A stretch of 64,000 bases of DNA from Sphingomonas sp. (GTDB taxonomy: Bacteria > Pseudomonadota > Alphaproteobacteria > Sphingomonadales > Sphingomonadaceae): positions 1 through 64,000 of the forward strand of contig NZ_SSMY01000009.1 in NCBI RefSeq assembly GCF_004799495.1, read 5' to 3'. Shown piece by piece: positions 48,294 through 57,925 of this stretch. Under the pieces are notes generated by a model. It ran no database searches and had not been told where the DNA came from. It saw only the letters and a list, made by a program, of their open reading frames with translations. Position 1 is the first letter of the stretch. Each line of letters begins with the position of its first letter. A program made the translations under genes and the position numbers.

Positions 48294-49869
48294 CCGGCCC
48301 GTCGACAGCCTCCGCCTGTGCCGCGGCCAGCAACCGCCGCTCCGCGAGCAACCGCCGCGCGTTCGACGCCGACAGCGGCCGCCCGAATGCATGCCCCTGG
48401 CCCCGCGCGCAGCCGAGCGAGCGCAGCCGTTCCTCGGTCGCCTTGTCCTCGATCCCCTCGGCGGTGATCGACAGGTTGAGGCTGTCGCCCAGCCGCGTGA
48501 TCGCGTTGACGATCGCGGCGCTCTCGGGGTTCTGGTTGATCGACATGACGAAGCTCTTGTCGATCTTGATCCGGTCGAACGGCAGCGCGCGCAGATGCGC
48601 GAGGCTCGAATAGCCGGTCCCGAAATCGTCGAGCGCGAGCTTGATGCCCTGGTTCTTCAGGCTCCCGACCACCGATTGCGCCAGCGCCATGTTCTCGAAC
48701 AGCGCGCTTTCGGTGATCTCGACCTCGAGCCGGTTGGGCGGGAAGCCGGTTTCCGTGAGCAGCTTGATGATCTTCTGCGCCAGCCACGCATCCTTGAGCT
48801 GCCACGGCGACACGTTGACCGCGAGCGTCAGCGCCGGATGCCAGTCGCGCGCCGCGGCGAAGGCGCCGCGCATGACGGTCATCGACAAATCGGCGATCAT
48901 CCCTGTCTCTTCGGCGATCGGCACGAAATGCTCGGCCTCGATCAGCCCGCGCGCCGGGTGCTCCCAACGCGCCAAGACCTCGAATCCCGTCAGCCGGCCG
49001 GTGGTCATGTCGATCTGCTGATCGAAATAGGGGACAATCTCGCCGCGCGGAATGGCAGCGCGGAGCGACCCTTCCAGCTCGTTGCGCTCCTGCAGCTCGC
49101 GCTCCATCGACACGTCGAACCAGGCGTGGCGGTTCCGCCCGGCATTCTTCGCGGCGTAGAGCGCGATGTCGGCGGCGCGGAGCAAGGCGTCGATCGTCGG
49201 GCAATTGGCGTCGCTCCGCGCGATCCCGACCGATGCGGTGATGGTGAGGTGCAGCCCCTCGATATGGAAGGGCTGGCTCATCCGCGACACCAGCCGCTCG
49301 GCGACGCGCTCGACGCTGTCGGGATTGCTCGGATCGAACAGCATCGAGCAGGCGAATTCGTCGCCGCCAAACCGCGCCGCCAGCGCCATGTCGGGCAACG
49401 CATCGGCGATTTCGTCCGCCACCGCGCGGAGGAGCGAGTCGCCGACGGTGTGGCCGTGCATGTCGTTGACCGTCTTGAAATGGTCGAGGTCGAGCATCAT
49501 CAGCGCGACCGCCTTGTGCCGGCGGTCGGCGCGAACGACCATCGCGGCGCCTTCCTCGGCGAGGCTGCGACGGTTGAGAAAGCCGGTGAGGGGATCCTTC
49601 GACGCCAGGATCGTCGCGCGTTCCTCCGCGGCGGCACGTTCGGTCACTTCGCGCGTCAGGTCGCGGTGGCGGCGCCAGCCGAACAGGATCAGCGCGACGT
49701 TGAGCAACAGTGCGATGACCAGTGTCTGGTCGTTCCCGCCTTTGCCGGCCAGATAGTTGGACACGATCATCGACAGCGCGGCGCTGCCCGTGCCGACGAA
49801 CATGACGATCGCCGCGACGGTGATCGCGCCGCCCAACAGGTCCCGCCGGGGGCTCGCCGGTTCGCTCAT
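48268..49869 (-). CDS. Membrane GGDEF-EAL cyclic-di-GMP protein
   Basis: A 533-residue protein: two membrane helices at the N-terminus (ITVAAIVMFVGTGSAALSMI and TLVIALLLNVALILFGW), a GGDEF domain with RFGGDEFAC, and an EAL domain whose signature reads FEVLARWEHP, the EVL variant. NVSPWQL, EITES, DDFGTGYSS and KIDKSF, the metal and loop residues of active phosphodiesterases, are present. Both activities are therefore plausible. There is no sensor domain outside the membrane. Start at 49,869 rather than further upstream. Confidence 0.93.
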   Translation of the reverse strand: MSEPASPRRDLLGGAITVAAIVMFVGTGSAALSMIVSNYLAGKGGNDQTLVIALLLNVALILFGWRRHRDLTREVTERAAAEERATILASKDPLTGFLNRRSLAEEGAAMVVRADRRHKAVALMMLDLDHFKTVNDMHGHTVGDSLLRAVADEIADALPDMALAARFGGDEFACSMLFDPSNPDSVERVAERLVSRMSQPFHIEGLHLTITASVGIARSDANCPTIDALLRAADIALYAAKNAGRNRHAWFDVSMERELQERNELEGSLRAAIPRGEIVPYFDQQIDMTTGRLTGFEVLARWEHPARGLIEAEHFVPIAEETGMIADLSMTVMRGAFAAARDWHPALTLAVNVSPWQLKDAWLAQKIIKLLTETGFPPNRLEVEITESALFENMALAQSVVGSLKNQGIKLALDDFGTGYSSLAHLRALPFDRIKIDKSFVMSINQNPESAAIVNAITRLGDSLNLSITAEGIEDKATEERLRSLGCARGQGHAFGRPLSASNARRLLAERRLLAAAQAEAVDGPVTSQRLAG

Positions 49870-50044
49870 GCCAAAATCCCTCACCCAAGCGACCGCGCGG
49901 GCGGTCGGGTCCGGCACGGTGATCGCACCGGCAGGGTCAAGAAGGAGTTAAGCGCCGACGGTGGCGGTTGCGTTTTTTTGCGGACATGCGTAGGGGACCG
50001 CCGACCGTTCCCTTTGCGAACGCGAGATGCGCACCCATGTGGTG

Positions 50045-50081
50045 ACGCCGGCCGACGAGGTTTCGTCCGCCGGCGTGTTTT
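50045..50081 (+). terminator. Hairpin in the ffh leader
   Basis: ACGCCGGC-c-GACGA and TCGTC-c-GCCGGCGT form a 13-bp stem with one C-C mismatch, followed by GTTTT. It lies about 35 bp ahead of the ffh start in the 245-bp gap (49,870-50,114) and could be a terminator of an upstream transcript or a stabilising leader. Nothing else was found in the gap. Confidence 0.55.
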
Positions 50082-50114
50082 GCGTTTGGGGGTCGGTAGA
50101 GGAGTTTTGGGTGT

Positions 50115-51656
50115 ATGTTCGATAGCCTGAGCGATCGCCTTGGCGGTGTGTTCGACCGGTTGCGTGGCCGTGGCGCGCTGACCGAGGCGGACGTGCGCGC
50201 GGCGATGCGCGAGGTGCGCGTGGCGCTGCTCGAGGCCGATGTCGCATTGCCCGTCGCGCGCGATTTCGTCGAGAAGGTGACCGAACAGGCGATCGGCCAG
50301 AACGTGCTGCGCTCGGTCACGCCGGGGCAGCAGGTCGTCAAGATCGTCCACGATTCGCTGGTCGAGATGCTCGGCGCGGACGAGAGCGAGCTCAATCTGG
50401 GCGTGACCCCGCCCGCGGTCGTGATGATGGTCGGCCTGCAGGGGTCGGGCAAAACGACCACCACCGCGAAGATCGCCAAGCGGCTGTCGAGCGGGCAGGC
50501 CGGGCGCGACCGCAAGAAGGTGCTGATGGCGTCGCTCGACGTCAATCGCCCGAACGCGCAGGAACAGCTCGCGGTGCTCGGCGAGCAGACCGAGGTCGCG
50601 ACCTTGCCGATCGTGGCGGGGCAGCAGCCCGTCGACATTGCGCGGCGTGCGCTGCAGGCGGCGAAGCTGCAGGGCTATGACGTCGTCATGCTCGACACCG
50701 CGGGGCGGCTGCACGTCGATCAGGCGCTGATGGACGAGATGAAGGCGGTCGCGGACATCGCGCAGCCGCAGGAAATCCTGCTCGTCGTCGACAGCCTGAC
50801 CGGGCAGGACGCGGTCAACGTCGCGACCAGCTTTTCCGAACAGGTACCGCTGACCGGGGTCGTGCTGACGCGGATGGATGGCGATGCGCGCGGCGGTGCG
50901 GCGCTGTCGATGCGCGCGGTGACCGGCAAGCCGATCAAGTTCGCGGGCACGGGCGAAAAGCTCGATGCGCTGGAGGGTTTCTACCCGAGCCGCGTCGCCG
51001 GCCGCATCCTCGGCATGGGCGACGTCGTGTCGCTGGTCGAGCGCGCCGCCGAGTCGATCCAGCAGGAAGACGCCGAGCGCATGGCGCGGCGGATGGAAAA
51101 GGGTCAGTTCGACATGAACGACCTGCGCGCCCAGCTCCAGCAGATGTCGAAGATGGGCGGGATCGGCGCGCTCGCGGGGATGATCCCCGGGATGAAGAAG
51201 GCGCAGGCCGCAATGGCCGCGTCCAATGTCGACGACAAGATCCTGCTGCGGATGGACGCGATCATCGGTTCGATGACCGTCAAGGAGCGCGCCAAGCCCG
51301 AACTGCTCAACGCCAAGCGCAAGATCCGCGTCGCCAAGGGCTCGGGCAGCACGGTGCAGGACGTCAACAAGCTGATGAAGATGCATCAGGAAATGGCCAC
51401 CGCGATGAAGCGCATCAAGAAGATGGGGGGCTTGCGCGGCCTGATGGCGATGATGGGCAAGGGCGGCATGGGCGGCGGCGGAATGGGCGGTCTCGGCGGT
51501 GCCGGTGACCCGGACGGTGGCGGCGGCACAGGCGGGACGGGGGGCATCGACCTCAGCGACGCGATGAACCAGATGGGCGGGCTGCCCGGCCTGCCCGGCA
51601 CCGGTGCCAAGATGCCGCCCGGCTTTCAGAATTTCATGAACGTGAAAAAGAAGTAA
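50115..51656 (+). CDS. ffh: Signal recognition particle protein Ffh
   Basis: A 513-residue SRP54 protein: N domain, G domain with G1 GLQGSGKTT at residues 107-115 and DTAGRLHVD, then the Met-rich M domain (RMARRMEKGQFDMNDL, QMSKMGGIGALAGMIPGM) that holds signal peptides and 4.5S RNA. A Gly/Met-rich C-terminal extension (about residues 440-500) is longer than in Escherichia coli. It is first in an ffh-rpsP-rimM operon, 33 bp ahead of rpsP. Confidence 0.97.
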   Translation: MFDSLSDRLGGVFDRLRGRGALTEADVRAAMREVRVALLEADVALPVARDFVEKVTEQAIGQNVLRSVTPGQQVVKIVHDSLVEMLGADESELNLGVTPPAVVMMVGLQGSGKTTTTAKIAKRLSSGQAGRDRKKVLMASLDVNRPNAQEQLAVLGEQTEVATLPIVAGQQPVDIARRALQAAKLQGYDVVMLDTAGRLHVDQALMDEMKAVADIAQPQEILLVVDSLTGQDAVNVATSFSEQVPLTGVVLTRMDGDARGGAALSMRAVTGKPIKFAGTGEKLDALEGFYPSRVAGRILGMGDVVSLVERAAESIQQEDAERMARRMEKGQFDMNDLRAQLQQMSKMGGIGALAGMIPGMKKAQAAMAASNVDDKILLRMDAIIGSMTVKERAKPELLNAKRKIRVAKGSGSTVQDVNKLMKMHQEMATAMKRIKKMGGLRGLMAMMGKGGMGGGGMGGLGGAGDPDGGGGTGGTGGIDLSDAMNQMGGLPGLPGTGAKMPPGFQNFMNVKKK

Positions 51657-51689
51657 TTTCAGTAATCTAACCAAGGAAGTAAAGTTACA

Positions 51690-52364
51690 ATGGCAATCAG
51701 CATTCGTCTTTCGCGCGGCGGTTCGAAGAAGCGCCCGTATTACCGCATCGTCGTTGCCGACGCGCGCAGCCCGCGCGACGGCAAGTTCATCGAGAAGATC
51801 GGCAACTACAATCCGCTTCTCGCCAAGGACAGCGACCAGCGCGTCCAGCTCGACACCGAGCGCGCCAGGCACTGGCTGAGCGTCGGCGCGCAGCCGACCG
51901 ACCGCGTTGCCCGCTTCCTCGACACCGCTGGCGTCCGTGAGCGTGCCGCCAAGAACAACCCGAACAAGGGCAAGCCGGGCGAGAAGGCGACCGAGCGCGC
52001 CGAAGAGCGTGCCGAGAAGGCAACCGCCGCCGCTGCCGCCGCCGAGGAAGCCAAGAACGCGTCGGCTCCCGAGCCGGTCGAAGAAGTGACCGCCGAGGCT
52101 CCGGCTGAGGACTCGAACGAGGAAACCGAAGCGGTCGTCGCCGCCGAAGTCGAAGCCGCGACCGAAGAACCGACCCCGGAAGCCGAAGCCGTCGCCGAAG
52201 CGACCGCTGAGGAAACCCCGGCAGCCGAACCCGCTGCCGAGGAAGCGCCGGCTGCTGAGGAAGCTCCCGCCGCCGAAACCAACACCGCGACGCCCGACAG
52301 CGATGCCGGCGACGCCGCCGCCGCTCCCGAAGGCGAGTCGGCTCAGGCTCCGGCCGAGGGCTGA
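51690..52364 (+). CDS. rpsP: 30S ribosomal protein S16 with long acidic tail
   Basis: A 224-residue protein. About the first 80 residues are normal S16 ([35 protein letters not shown]). About 140 residues of low-complexity Ala/Glu/Pro sequence follow ([15 protein letters not shown]). The tail is far longer than the roughly 80 residues of enterobacterial S16. It is presumably disordered and negatively charged; its role is unknown. Its stop overlaps the rimM start. Confidence 0.95.
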   Translation: MAISIRLSRGGSKKRPYYRIVVADARSPRDGKFIEKIGNYNPLLAKDSDQRVQLDTERARHWLSVGAQPTDRVARFLDTAGVRERAAKNNPNKGKPGEKATERAEERAEKATAAAAAAEEAKNASAPEPVEEVTAEAPAEDSNEETEAVVAAEVEAATEEPTPEAEAVAEATAEETPAAEPAAEEAPAAEEAPAAETNTATPDSDAGDAAAAPEGESAQAPAEG

Positions 52365-52843
52365 TGCGGAAAGACACTCCCGTCACGCTCGCCGCCGTGA
52401 TCGGCGCGCATGGCGTGGCGGGGGAGGTCCGGCTCAAGGTCTTCGCCGACGACCTCACGTCGTTCAAAAGCTTCAACAACGGCGCGCTGACGCTCAAATC
52501 GTTGCGTCCGACGCCGCAAGGCGCAATCGCGCGCTTCGCCGAAGTTGGCGACCGCAACGCCGCCGAGGCGCTCCGCGGCACCGAACTCACCGTGCCGCGC
52601 GCCGCGCTGCCGCCGCTCGCCGAGGGCGAATATTATCACGCCGACCTGATCGGCCTTCCCGCCGTTTCCGACACGGGCGAGCCGCTCGGCCGCGTTGTGC
52701 TGGTCGAGAATTTCGGCGCGGGCGACGTGCTTGAGATCGAGCGGCCCGACGGAAAGCGCTTCATGATCCCGATGCGGCCCGAGGCGGTGCCCGACTGGGA
52801 CGCCGAGCGGCTGGTCGTGACCGCGGCCTTCGCTACCGCCTGA
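52364..52843 (+). CDS. rimM: Ribosome maturation factor RimM
   Basis: A 159-residue protein with the RimM domain ([20 protein letters not shown]) and the PRC-barrel ([20 protein letters not shown]). It helps 16S processing and 30S head assembly and binds S19. The order rpsP-rimM is the common one, with start and stop overlapping. Its end overlaps the convergent thioredoxin-reductase-like gene by 11 bp, where trmD would normally follow. Confidence 0.95.
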   Translation: MRKDTPVTLAAVIGAHGVAGEVRLKVFADDLTSFKSFNNGALTLKSLRPTPQGAIARFAEVGDRNAAEALRGTELTVPRAALPPLAEGEYYHADLIGLPAVSDTGEPLGRVVLVENFGAGDVLEIERPDGKRFMIPMRPEAVPDWDAERLVVTAAFATA

Positions 52844-53747
52844 GCGGCGACGCTTCGTCGAGCGCGTTGCGGATCGTCGTCGCGGCGACGCCGGCTTCGC
52901 CCATCGCGTGGCTGATCTGATCGAGCCCTTTCACGACATCGCCCGCTGCGAACAGGCCGGTGACCGAGGTGCGCTGGTGGGCATCCACCTCGAGGCACCC
53001 GTCCTCGCTCGCCTGCGCGCCCGCCGCGATCGCCAGCTCCGAACGGATCACCGATCCCAGTGCCGGGTAAATCGAGTCGAACACGCGCTCGCCCTCGGAT
53101 GTCGCGACGCTGATCGTGTCGCTATCGACCGTGATCGGCGTGCATGGGCCGTCGAGCTGCTCGATCCCCGCCGCTTTCAGCTCGGCGCGGCACGCGTTGT
53201 TGAGATCGTGCGAAGCCCCGGGCGCGACCAGTGTCACGTGCTTGCTGTACCCGCGCAGGAACAGCGCCTCGCGCATGCCGTGGTCGCTGGTGCCGATCAC
53301 GCCGACGCGTTTGTCGGTGACTTCGTAGCCGTCGCAGATCGGGCAATAGCGGATCAATCCTCTGGCGAGCGCGGCATCGTGCGCGTCCTGCGGCATGTCG
53401 GGCCGGTTGTTTATCACCCCGGTCGCGAGCAGGACGGTACGCGCGCGGAGGTGCCGGCCCCCGACCTGCACATCGAACCCGCCGTCGACCGGCACGATCG
53501 CATCGACATGGGCATCCTCGCGCACCGCGCCGAAGCGCTCGGCCTGGCGGCGCATCAGCCGGAGCAGTTCGACCCCCGGGATACCTTCGGGATACCCGGC
53601 ATGGTTGTTGGTCCGCGGGATCAGCGCGGCGCGGCTCGATCCGTTGTCGAACAGCCGGATGCGCAGGTGAAACCGCGCGAGGTAGATCGCCGCGGTCAGC
53701 CCCGCCGGCCCCGCCCCCACGATGATGCAGTCGTCGATCTCGGTCAT
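52833..53747 (-). CDS. Thioredoxin reductase-like flavoprotein
   Basis: A 304-residue NAD(P)/FAD-dependent oxidoreductase. FAD-binding [17 protein letters not shown] is at the N-terminus, the NAD(P) part contains [17 protein letters not shown], and the redox pair CPIC lies at residues 135-138, in the place of the CAxC of thioredoxin reductase. The second FAD motif [19 protein letters not shown] is at the end. The NADPH-motif lacks a usual GxGxxA (GTSDHG), so its substrate may differ. It is inserted antisense between rimM and trmD. Confidence 0.88.
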   Translation of the reverse strand: MTEIDDCIIVGAGPAGLTAAIYLARFHLRIRLFDNGSSRAALIPRTNNHAGYPEGIPGVELLRLMRRQAERFGAVREDAHVDAIVPVDGGFDVQVGGRHLRARTVLLATGVINNRPDMPQDAHDAALARGLIRYCPICDGYEVTDKRVGVIGTSDHGMREALFLRGYSKHVTLVAPGASHDLNNACRAELKAAGIEQLDGPCTPITVDSDTISVATSEGERVFDSIYPALGSVIRSELAIAAGAQASEDGCLEVDAHQRTSVTGLFAAGDVVKGLDQISHAMGEAGVAATTIRNALDEASPLRR

Positions 53748-53791
53748 GTCGCCATCTTGCCAAGTCGGGCGTCAACGCGGAAGGGAGCCGA

Positions 53792-54517
53792 ATGTTCGCC
53801 GCGACCGTCCTGACGCTGTACCCGGAGATGTTTCCCGGCCCGCTCGGCGTGTCGCTGGCGGGCAAGGCGCTGGGCGAGGGGAAGTGGTCGCTCGACGCGG
53901 TCAACATCCGCGACTTCGCGATCGACAAGCACCGGACGGTCGACGACACGCCAGCGGGCGGCGGGGCGGGAATGGTGTTGCGCGCCGACGTGCTCGCAGC
54001 CGCTATCGACAGCGTCGCGGATGACCGCCCGATCCTCGCGATGACGCCGCGCGGGACACCACTCACCCAAGCGCGCGTCCGCGACCTCGCCAGCGGTCCT
54101 GGGGCCATCCTGCTGTGCGGCCGGTTCGAGGGGTTCGACGAACGGATTTTCGACGGCCGCCAGGTCGAACAGGTCTCGATCGGCGATTATATCCTTTCCG
54201 GCGGGGAGATGGGCGCGCTCGTCCTCCTCGACGCTTGCATTCGGCTGCTTCCCGGCGTAATGGGCGCGCCTTCCAGCGGTGTGGACGAAAGCTTCGAGAC
54301 GGGGCTGCTCGAATACCCGCATTATACCCGACCTCAAGAGTGGGAAGGGCGCACGATCCCCGAAGTGCTGCGATCGGGGGATCATGCGAGGATCGACGCT
54401 TGGCGTAAAGCGCAAGCCGAGACCGATACACGGCTACGGAGGCCGGACCTTTGGGAGCGCCATGAGGGCGCTCGGGTCAAGTCTCCCTCTGGCGCGCGGC
54501 AGAAGAAGGACGAATGA
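53792..54517 (+). CDS. trmD: tRNA (guanine37-N1)-methyltransferase
   Basis: A 241-residue SPOUT enzyme that methylates G37 next to the anticodon. [20 protein letters not shown] starts the protein; the knotted cofactor site is visible as [13 protein letters not shown] and [24 protein letters not shown] residues (about 110-150). GGGAG precedes the ATG. It is 1 bp ahead of rplS. Confidence 0.97.
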   Translation: MFAATVLTLYPEMFPGPLGVSLAGKALGEGKWSLDAVNIRDFAIDKHRTVDDTPAGGGAGMVLRADVLAAAIDSVADDRPILAMTPRGTPLTQARVRDLASGPGAILLCGRFEGFDERIFDGRQVEQVSIGDYILSGGEMGALVLLDACIRLLPGVMGAPSSGVDESFETGLLEYPHYTRPQEWEGRTIPEVLRSGDHARIDAWRKAQAETDTRLRRPDLWERHEGARVKSPSGARQKKDE

Positions 54518-54518
54518 G

Positions 54519-54911
54519 ATGAACCTCATCCAGACGATCGAGGCGGAGAACATCGCCAAATTCAACGAATCGAAGAAGATTCCCGATTTCCGCCCCGGCG
54601 ACACGCTGAAGGTCGGCGTGAAGGTGGTCGAAGGCGAGCGCACCCGCGTGCAGAATTACGAGGGCGTGTGCATCGCGCGCTCGAACAAGGGCATGGGCAG
54701 CAACTTTACCGTGCGCAAGATGTCGTTCGGCGAAGGCGTCGAGCGCGTCTTCCCGCTCTATTCGCCGAACATCGACAGCATCGAAGTCGTCCGCAAGGGC
54801 GCGGTGCGTCGAGCGAAGCTCTATTATCTGCGTGGCCGCACCGGCAAGTCGGCGCGCATCGCCGAGCGCCGCGACACGCGCCCGGCCAAGGAAGAAGCGA
54901 CCGCCGAGTAA
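54519..54911 (+). CDS. rplS: 50S ribosomal protein L19
   Basis: A 130-residue L19: [60 protein letters not shown] and [18 protein letters not shown], the standard blocks. It sits at the 30S-50S interface. It follows trmD at 1 bp, so translation is coupled, and it is closed by a terminator. Confidence 0.97.
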   Translation: MNLIQTIEAENIAKFNESKKIPDFRPGDTLKVGVKVVEGERTRVQNYEGVCIARSNKGMGSNFTVRKMSFGEGVERVFPLYSPNIDSIEVVRKGAVRRAKLYYLRGRTGKSARIAERRDTRPAKEEATAE

Positions 54912-54939
54912 TCGGACGGGCTTCGGACCGAGAGATCGA

Positions 54940-54968
54940 GGGCGTCGGAGTAATCCGGCGTCCTTTTT
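54940..54968 (+). terminator. Rho-independent terminator of trmD-rplS
   Basis: GGGCGTCGGA and TCCGGCGTCC pair fully with two wobble pairs across GTAA, followed by five T's. Confidence 0.93.
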
Positions 54969-54973
54969 CGTGG

Positions 54974-56398
54974 TCAGGCCGGAACGACTATTCGCCAGGC
55001 TAGACAGGCGAACAACGTCAGTATCGCGGGCGCGCCGGCGAGGATCAGTCGCGACCGCCGCACCGTCGCGCCATCGACGAGATCGTTTGTCGTGATCACT
55101 GCGGCGATGGCTGCGGCGAGGATCGTCCACCAATGGTAGCGAAGTTCCGACGCGACGCTGAACGCGGCATAGCCCATGCCGTAGAGGAACGACGATAGCG
55201 CCAGCGGGACGATCACGCGGCGCGAGGGCAAAGCAGGCGCGGCGACAAGAATCCCGAGTGCCAGCGCGATCCACACGATCGGCCAGCCCAGCGGCGTGCT
55301 CGTGCTCCACACCGCCGCCTGGTCGATCGCGCTCAGCAACAGGCTAGGCGTGACGCGATAGCCCCACTCGTTGGGTGGCGGATCGATCTGTACTGCGCGC
55401 TCGGTCGGGTCGCGCGAAAACAGCCGCGTGTTGATGTTAAAATGCGCCAATCGATGCTCGGCATAGGCGACCGGGTGCGCCACGACCTGATCGAGCCACC
55501 AGCGGTACGGGCTGATGTGCTGCGCGGCGAACGCTTCCTGCACGTTGTCGAACCCGATGTCGCAGGGACTCGCGCCCCACCAGGCGTAGCGATCCCATTT
55601 GGATGGGTCGTAGCACGCGCTGACGATGCCCGCGGGATCGTCGCTCTCGTCGAAATCCGCGATCGGCGGAAAGGCGTTCTGGCCGCTGAAATGGCTGATC
55701 CCGCCGAGATCGAAGATTACCAGCGACAGGCCGACCCCGCTCGGCTTTGCTTCGAGCAGGCGGTTGGCCACGGGGAGGGCGGCGATCATCACCGCGCTCG
55801 TCGCAGCAATGGCGGCGGCGAGGCGAGCCTTGCCGCGCCACCATGTCGCTGGCAGGAGCGCCACCGCGAGAGGGACGGTCGCCAGGAAAGCGTTGAAGCG
55901 CAACGTGCTCGCGAACACCAGCAGCACGATGCCAGCAATCCGCCATCCGGCCGCGCGCCGGTCCGGCTCGGCCCAGGCGAGTGTGGCGGTGGCGGCGAGC
56001 AGCGCGCCCGCCATCAGGCAATCCTTGAGCACCTCGCCGCTCAGTGCCAGCCCGAACGGCAGGAAACCGCACGCCAGGATCACCGCCGCCAGCCAGCGCC
56101 TCCGCTGCCGAGCCGCCCACACCGCGAGCAGCGCGAGGCCGCCCCATTCGAGCGCGAGCTGCAGCAGCACCATCGGCGCGGGTCCGGCGTGGATCGCGGT
56201 CAGCCGGTGCCACACCCACTCCATCGCGGGCGGATGCCAATCGTCGAAATCGCCGCTGACGACCTGGCCATACTGCCGGATCGCGTCCCACGTCATGAAA
56301 CCGGGCCAGTATGCGAGCGCGGTCAGCGCTGCGCCGGCGAGGGCGACGACGACAATGGCAAGAGTCGCTGTGCGATTCACGGCTGCGTCGTCCGGCAT
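54974..56398 (-). CDS. Polytopic membrane protein, hypothetical
   Basis: A 474-residue protein with about ten membrane helices, starting TLAIVVVALAGAALTALAYW. A conserved-looking loop after the first helix holds TWDAIRQYGQVVSGDFDDWH with acidic residues and WHPP, as in the first periplasmic loop of GT-C glycosyltransferases and related DUF6020-type proteins. A sugar- or lipid-linked transfer role is possible. The start at 56,398 has GAAGG before it. It is divergent from the WD40 gene. Confidence 0.65.
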   Translation of the reverse strand: MPDDAAVNRTATLAIVVVALAGAALTALAYWPGFMTWDAIRQYGQVVSGDFDDWHPPAMEWVWHRLTAIHAGPAPMVLLQLALEWGGLALLAVWAARQRRRWLAAVILACGFLPFGLALSGEVLKDCLMAGALLAATATLAWAEPDRRAAGWRIAGIVLLVFASTLRFNAFLATVPLAVALLPATWWRGKARLAAAIAATSAVMIAALPVANRLLEAKPSGVGLSLVIFDLGGISHFSGQNAFPPIADFDESDDPAGIVSACYDPSKWDRYAWWGASPCDIGFDNVQEAFAAQHISPYRWWLDQVVAHPVAYAEHRLAHFNINTRLFSRDPTERAVQIDPPPNEWGYRVTPSLLLSAIDQAAVWSTSTPLGWPIVWIALALGILVAAPALPSRRVIVPLALSSFLYGMGYAAFSVASELRYHWWTILAAAIAAVITTNDLVDGATVRRSRLILAGAPAILTLFACLAWRIVVPA

Positions 56399-56439
56399 AC
56401 CTTCACGACGGTCAAGCCGATTGCAAAGCACCGGCATAG

Positions 56440-56461
56440 GTGTATTATAGAAATAATACAC
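56440..56461. promoter_or_regulatory. 22-bp palindromic operator
   Basis: GTGTATTAT-AGAA-ATAATACAC is a perfect 9-bp dyad in a very AT-rich patch between two divergent genes. TATTAT and TATAAT-like hexamers lie inside it, so a dimeric repressor bound here would cover the -10 region of one or both promoters. No regulator gene is adjacent. Confidence 0.6.
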
Positions 56462-56476
56462 AATGGAGTTATCACG

Positions 56477-57526
56477 TTGAAGATATTGGGTTGGGTGGCC
56501 GGAACGATCGCGTTGTTGGTTGTCGTCGCGTGGCTCGCGCTGGGCGGCGAGCCGCGCCAGCCAGCGCTCGCAACCAGCGGCCCGCGGGTTGCCGCGCACT
56601 TTGCCGGGATGATCGCCACGTCACCGCAACCCATCCGCGCGGTGTCGTTCGACGCGGCGGGCCGGACGCTGGCGGTCGCCGGGGTCGATGGCCGCGTCCG
56701 CATCCTGGCGGTGCCGTCGGGCCGGACGATCCGCGAGTTCGCGCATCCCGGCGGCGCGACCGCGCTCGACCGTTCACCCGACGGGCGGCTGTTAGCGACG
56801 GTCGGGTACGACGGCATGCTTCGCGTCTGGGACCTCGGCAGCGGCGCCGGCCGTGCGGTCAAGGTATCGGCGATGCCGCTCTGGGCGTTGCGCTTCAATC
56901 CCGACGGCAAGAGCCTCGCAATGGCGGGAGAGGACAGACTGATCCATCTGCTCGCGATCGACGGCACGCCGATCCGTACCTTCGCCGGGCACCAGCGCAA
57001 CGTATGGGACGTGGCGTTCAGCCCCGACGGCAAGACGCTGGCGAGCGGCAGTTTCGATCATTCGCTCAAGATCTGGGATGTCGCATCAGGGCGCTTGATC
57101 CGTACGGCCGGGGAACACGGCGAGGCGATCGTCGGCGTCGACGTGCGCCGCGGCGACGGGATGATCGCGAGCGGCGGCGATGACGCCAAGCTCCGATTGT
57201 GGCACTCCACCGGCGATCCGATCCGCACGCTCGACGCCGGCCAGTTCGTCGATGCCGTCGCGTTCAGCACCGACGGGCGCTGGCTGGCGAGCGGCGGGCG
57301 CGAAAGTCATGGTATCTGGGCGGCGATCAAGGCTGTATTCGGCAGGCATCCGTTCGGATCGAACCCCACCGCGCGGATCTGGCGCGTCGCCGACGGCGCG
57401 ATGGTCGCCGCGCTCGACCGCCAGCCCGACGATGTCGTCGCGGTCGCGTTCAGCCCCGACGGCGCGTGGCTCGCGACGGGCAGCGAAGACGGATCGGTCG
57501 CGTTGTGGCGCTTCACGAATAGCTGA
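56477..57526 (+). CDS. Membrane-anchored WD40 repeat protein
   Basis: A 349-residue protein: one N-terminal membrane helix (ILGWVAGTIALLVVVAWLAL) and then about seven WD40 repeats (GHQRNVWDVAFSPDGKTLAS, SLKIWDVASG, VAVAFSPDGAWLATGS, ALWRFT), so a complete propeller outside the membrane. The start is TTG at 56,477 with GGAG 8 bases upstream; no ATG fits. The propeller is probably a protein-binding platform; its partner is unknown. The end overlaps the convergent VOC gene by 14 bp. Confidence 0.85.
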   Translation: MKILGWVAGTIALLVVVAWLALGGEPRQPALATSGPRVAAHFAGMIATSPQPIRAVSFDAAGRTLAVAGVDGRVRILAVPSGRTIREFAHPGGATALDRSPDGRLLATVGYDGMLRVWDLGSGAGRAVKVSAMPLWALRFNPDGKSLAMAGEDRLIHLLAIDGTPIRTFAGHQRNVWDVAFSPDGKTLASGSFDHSLKIWDVASGRLIRTAGEHGEAIVGVDVRRGDGMIASGGDDAKLRLWHSTGDPIRTLDAGQFVDAVAFSTDGRWLASGGRESHGIWAAIKAVFGRHPFGSNPTARIWRVADGAMVAALDRQPDDVVAVAFSPDGAWLATGSEDGSVALWRFTNS

Positions 57527-57893
57527 CGATCTCGAACTCGGTCCCGTCGTAATCGAGGAAATAGAAGCGGCGGCCGGGCTCGTAATCGCCATGGCTGAAC
57601 GGGATCAGCCCGGCCGCCTCGACGCGGCGTTCGACGTCATCTAGGTCGTCGACGACGATCCCGACATGGTTGAGCGGCCGGCCCTTGCGGAACGTGTCGG
57701 CGGGGGTCGCGTCGCCGTCGTGCGTGTAGAGCGCCATGTAGAAGCGGTCGTCGCCGACATGAATCGTGCGCCCGCCGAGCGCCGACGGACCCTTCCAGCG
57801 TTCCTTCCAGCCGAACAGATCGTGCATCAGTTTCGCGCTGCGTTCGGGGTCGCGGACAGTGAGATTGACGTGTTCGATGAAGGCATTGGGCAT
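57513..57893 (-). CDS. VOC (glyoxalase/dioxygenase) family protein
   Basis: A 126-residue VOC protein: IEHVNLTVRDPERSAKLMHD with a metal His, LNHVGIVVDDLDDVERRVEA with another, and a final YFLDYDGTEFEIVSYS with Glu. These give a mononuclear metal site as in glyoxalase I or bleomycin-resistance proteins. AGGAG precedes the ATG. The SoxR box with a 19-bp spacer promoter directly upstream indicates control by SoxR, so a role against redox-cycling or electrophilic compounds is likely. Confidence 0.88.
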   Translation of the reverse strand: MPNAFIEHVNLTVRDPERSAKLMHDLFGWKERWKGPSALGGRTIHVGDDRFYMALYTHDGDATPADTFRKGRPLNHVGIVVDDLDDVERRVEAAGLIPFSHGDYEPGRRFYFLDYDGTEFEIVSYS

Positions 57894-57925
57894 CGTATCG
57901 CTCCTGGAGGATGGTGCGATTGCGA

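Noticed and set aside
48179..51872. Long minus-strand frames of 569 and 663 codons across the GGDEF-EAL and ffh genes
   Set aside because: Out of frame with well-matched conserved proteins; Arg-rich low-complexity translations with no domain.
56463..56480. A five-codon frame from ATG 56,463 before the WD40 gene
   Set aside because: Its ATGGAG overlaps the ribosome-binding site of the TTG start; more likely incidental than a leader peptide.
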